From an uncultured Aliiroseovarius sp. (GTDB lineage Bacteria > Pseudomonadota > Alphaproteobacteria > Rhodobacterales > Rhodobacteraceae), in contig CALJDH010000093.1 of NCBI GenBank assembly GCA_938023895.1, positions 1 through 6,121 on the forward strand: a stretch of 6,121 nt of DNA, given 5' to 3'. Below the pieces are notes generated by a model, which did no database searches, was not told the origin of the DNA, and saw only the letters and a program-made list of their open reading frames with translations. The translations under genes and the position numbers were made by a program. Shown piece by piece: positions 4,112-6,121 of the stretch (position 1 is the first letter of the stretch; each line of letters opens with the position of its first letter).

Positions 4112-6121
4112 TCAATAGAGACCACCCGAGGAGAGCGTTCCGAAATCGGCCTTATCCGGCACCACAACCGTTTTCCCCGTCGAGGTCCGGACCTGTTCGC
4201 CCCCTACCTCGTCACGGTCGAACAACGGCAGGTTCGTCCCCATGGCAAAACCACCGTCGAACATCACACCGAACAGCGGCTCTTCGCCATCGCGAAAATA
4301 CTCGGCCACCACATATTCGCCGCTTGCATCGTCCGGCAGACGTGCGCCCGAGAAGCGGTCGATCTTGATGAAATGCCCCCCTTCGGGAACTTCGAAATCA
4401 CCGCCGCCCAGTTCTTTGACAGCTTCCGCCATGAAGCGATTGAAAACTGGGCCACACATGCCACCACCAGACGCACCGGGCATGTTCCGGGGACGGTCAT
4501 ATCCAATGTAGCAGCCCGCCACGATGTTCGAGGTGAAGCCGACGAACCAGACATCGCGGGAATCGTTTGTCGTCCCGGTTTTACCTGCAGCTGGTACCGG
4601 CAAGTTCACGGTCCTGCTGGCTGTTCCCCGCTGCACAACGCCGCGCATCATCGAGGTCAACTGATAGGCCGTGATCGCGTCCATCACGCGTTCTCGGTTG
4701 CTTTTGATCCACGGCTCGGCCCCGGCTGCCAGCACCGGATCGTCACAATCCACACAGTCGCGACGGTCGTGGCGATAGATCGTCCGCCCCCACCGATCCT
4801 GCACGCGGTCGACCAGCGTAGGCTCCACCCGTTCGCCACCATTGGCGAACATCGCATAAGCCGCTACCATCTTGAACAGCGTTGTTTCTTCAGACCCAAG
4901 CGAGTTGGCGAGGAACGGGTTCATCTGTTCATAGACGCCGAAACGCTCGGCATAACCGGCCACCGTGTCCATCCCGATTTCCTGAGCCAGACGCACAGTC
5001 ATCAGGTTCCGCGATTGCTCGATCCCGGTGCGCAAAGGCGTCGGGCCGTAAAACTCGTTCGAGGCATTCTTCGGGCGCCAGATCTTGCCGCCGCTTTCCA
5101 CCTCGATCGGTGCGTCGATCACGATGGTTGCCGGGGAAAACCCGCTGTCCAGCGCGGCCGCATACACAAAGGGCTTAAAGCTCGATCCGGGCTGGCGCTG
5201 CGCTTGCGTGGCGCGGTTATAGACCGAGTGCTGATAGCTGAAGCCCCCCTGCATCGCGATCACACGGCCCGTGTTGACGTCCATCGCCATGAAGCCGCCT
5301 TGCACTTCTGGGATCTGGCGCAGGGTCCAGCGAACAAAGCTGCCATCGGCATCTTTGACCATGCGACGTACATGCACGACCTCGCCGACCTTCAGAAGAT
5401 CGCCCGCCACACGGGCCTTTCGCCCGAGGTTTCCATCCTCGCCCAAGCGGCGCGCCCAGGTGACGTCCTTGGCCGGAATCCAGTGGCCGTCATCATCCTC
5501 TTCGACGCCTTCAATGCCAATCCTCGCGTCATTATTGCCAACCTCAAGCACAACGGCGGGATACCAGCCTTCGATGTCCCGCGGGAACTTGGTGTCGGTC
5601 AGCGCCTGACGCCAGCTTGCCTCATCCGACAGCGCGCCTTCGGGCAGCGTCACGCCAGTGGGACGCCATACCCCCCGAGCACGGTCGTATTCCTCAAGAC
5701 CCTGACGCAGGCTGGCTGCAGCAACATCTTGCAGTTTCGGGTTTTCCGTCGCGCGAATGGTGAGACCACCAGTAAAGAACTCTTCCTCGCCGAAATCGCG
5801 GCTTAGCTGGCGGCGAATTTCGTCAGTGAAATAGTCACGATCCGGCAGCGCGGTGCGGAAGCCCTCGAAATCGCCATTCTGGACCGAGCGCAGGGGCAGC
5901 TCTTTCTCGGCCTCATAAATCGCCTGATCCAGATAGCCGTTCTGATACATCTCGCGCAGCACATAGTTACGGCGCCCCAGCGCGGCCTCTTTGTTGCGCA
6001 CTGGGTGCAGACGCGCGGGTTTCTTCGGCAGGGTCGCCAGATAGGCGGCCTCGTGCGGCTCCAACTGGTCTAGCGTTTTGTTGAAATAGGTCTGGGCCGC
6101 GGCGGTCACACCGTAGGAGTT
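4112..6121 (-). CDS. mrcA: Penicillin-binding protein 1A (class A bifunctional transglycosylase/transpeptidase), 5'-truncated
   Basis: The last 669 residues are present; the gene continues past the right edge, so the start, membrane anchor and catalytic glutamate of the glycosyltransferase are missing. Residues are numbered from the edge. Residues 1-65 carry the end of the GT51 domain (NSYGVTAAAQTYFNKTLDQL, then EAAYLATLPKKP and RRNYVLREMYQNGYL). An OB-like insert spans about 155-255, as in Gram-negative PBP1A. The transpeptidase domain has SSFK with the acylated Ser313 (codon at 5185-5183), SRN at 370-372 and KTGTT at 514-518. The protein polymerises glycan strands and cross-links peptides on the periplasmic side of the inner membrane. 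A tail of about 100 residues follows the domain. DCVDC (455-459) is a CxxC-type cysteine pair near the transpeptidase core. The stop is followed by 578 bp before rne on the same strand, with no clear terminator. Length is consistent with a protein of roughly 800-850 aa. Confidence 0.96.
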   Translation of the reverse strand, partial: NSYGVTAAAQTYFNKTLDQLEPHEAAYLATLPKKPARLHPVRNKEAALGRRNYVLREMYQNGYLDQAIYEAEKELPLRSVQNGDFEGFRTALPDRDYFTDEIRRQLSRDFGEEEFFTGGLTIRATENPKLQDVAAASLRQGLEEYDRARGVWRPTGVTLPEGALSDEASWRQALTDTKFPRDIEGWYPAVVLEVGNNDARIGIEGVEEDDDGHWIPAKDVTWARRLGEDGNLGRKARVAGDLLKVGEVVHVRRMVKDADGSFVRWTLRQIPEVQGGFMAMDVNTGRVIAMQGGFSYQHSVYNRATQAQRQPGSSFKPFVYAAALDSGFSPATIVIDAPIEVESGGKIWRPKNASNEFYGPTPLRTGIEQSRNLMTVRLAQEIGMDTVAGYAERFGVYEQMNPFLANSLGSEETTLFKMVAAYAMFANGGERVEPTLVDRVQDRWGRTIYRHDRRDCVDCDDPVLAAGAEPWIKSNRERVMDAITAYQLTSMMRGVVQRGTASRTVNLPVPAAGKTGTTNDSRDVWFVGFTSNIVAGCYIGYDRPRNMPGASGGGMCGPVFNRFMAEAVKELGGGDFEVPEGGHFIKIDRFSGARLPDDASGEYVVAEYFRDGEEPLFGVMFDGGFAMGTNLPLFDRDEVGGEQVRTSTGKTVVVPDKADFGTLSSGGLY

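Noticed and set aside
4373..5806. 477-codon plus-strand open frame
   Set aside because: Antisense to the PBP1A domains, whose SxxK, SxN and KTG motifs are intact on the minus strand; no family resemblance in the antisense product.

Overview
The window looks like ordinary chromosome from an alphaproteobacterium, most likely of the Rhodobacterales (Roseobacter/Rhodobacter type). Grounds: high G+C with strong G/C third-position bias, an RNase E whose S1 domain is interrupted by a long acidic insert and whose C-terminus ends in a GWW motif of the kind that binds PNPase in Caulobacter, and housekeeping genes with alphaproteobacterial character. No mobile element, CRISPR array, tRNA, rRNA or clear sign of horizontal transfer was seen.

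Layout from left to right. Positions 1-128 (minus) hold the first 42 codons of a CcdA-type membrane thiol-disulfide transporter running off the left edge. A 116-bp divergent region with a 7-bp inverted repeat (170-193) separates it from a small TusA-family sulfurtransferase (245-481, plus). That gene converges on rne, and the two share a near-perfect bidirectional terminator hairpin (485-514). The large gene rne (531-3533, minus) encodes RNase E, 1000 residues. A 578-bp gene-free stretch (3534-4111) follows. It must contain the rne promoter and leader, and it holds several palindromes and hairpins plus a possible 14-codon upstream ORF. From 4112 to the right edge (minus) lies the C-terminal 669 residues of a class A penicillin-binding protein (PBP1A, mrcA type), open at its 5' end.

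The genes serve separate functions: periplasmic/extracytoplasmic thiol redox (CcdA), cytoplasmic sulfur relay (TusA family), RNA decay and processing (RNase E), and peptidoglycan polymerisation and cross-linking (PBP1A). PBP1A and RNase E lie on the same strand, but the 578-bp gap argues against a tight operon. I did not find a previously undescribed system. The parts most worth a second look are the structured non-coding DNA upstream of rne, the very large low-complexity insert in the RNase E S1 domain, and the alternating basic repeats of its C-terminal tail.
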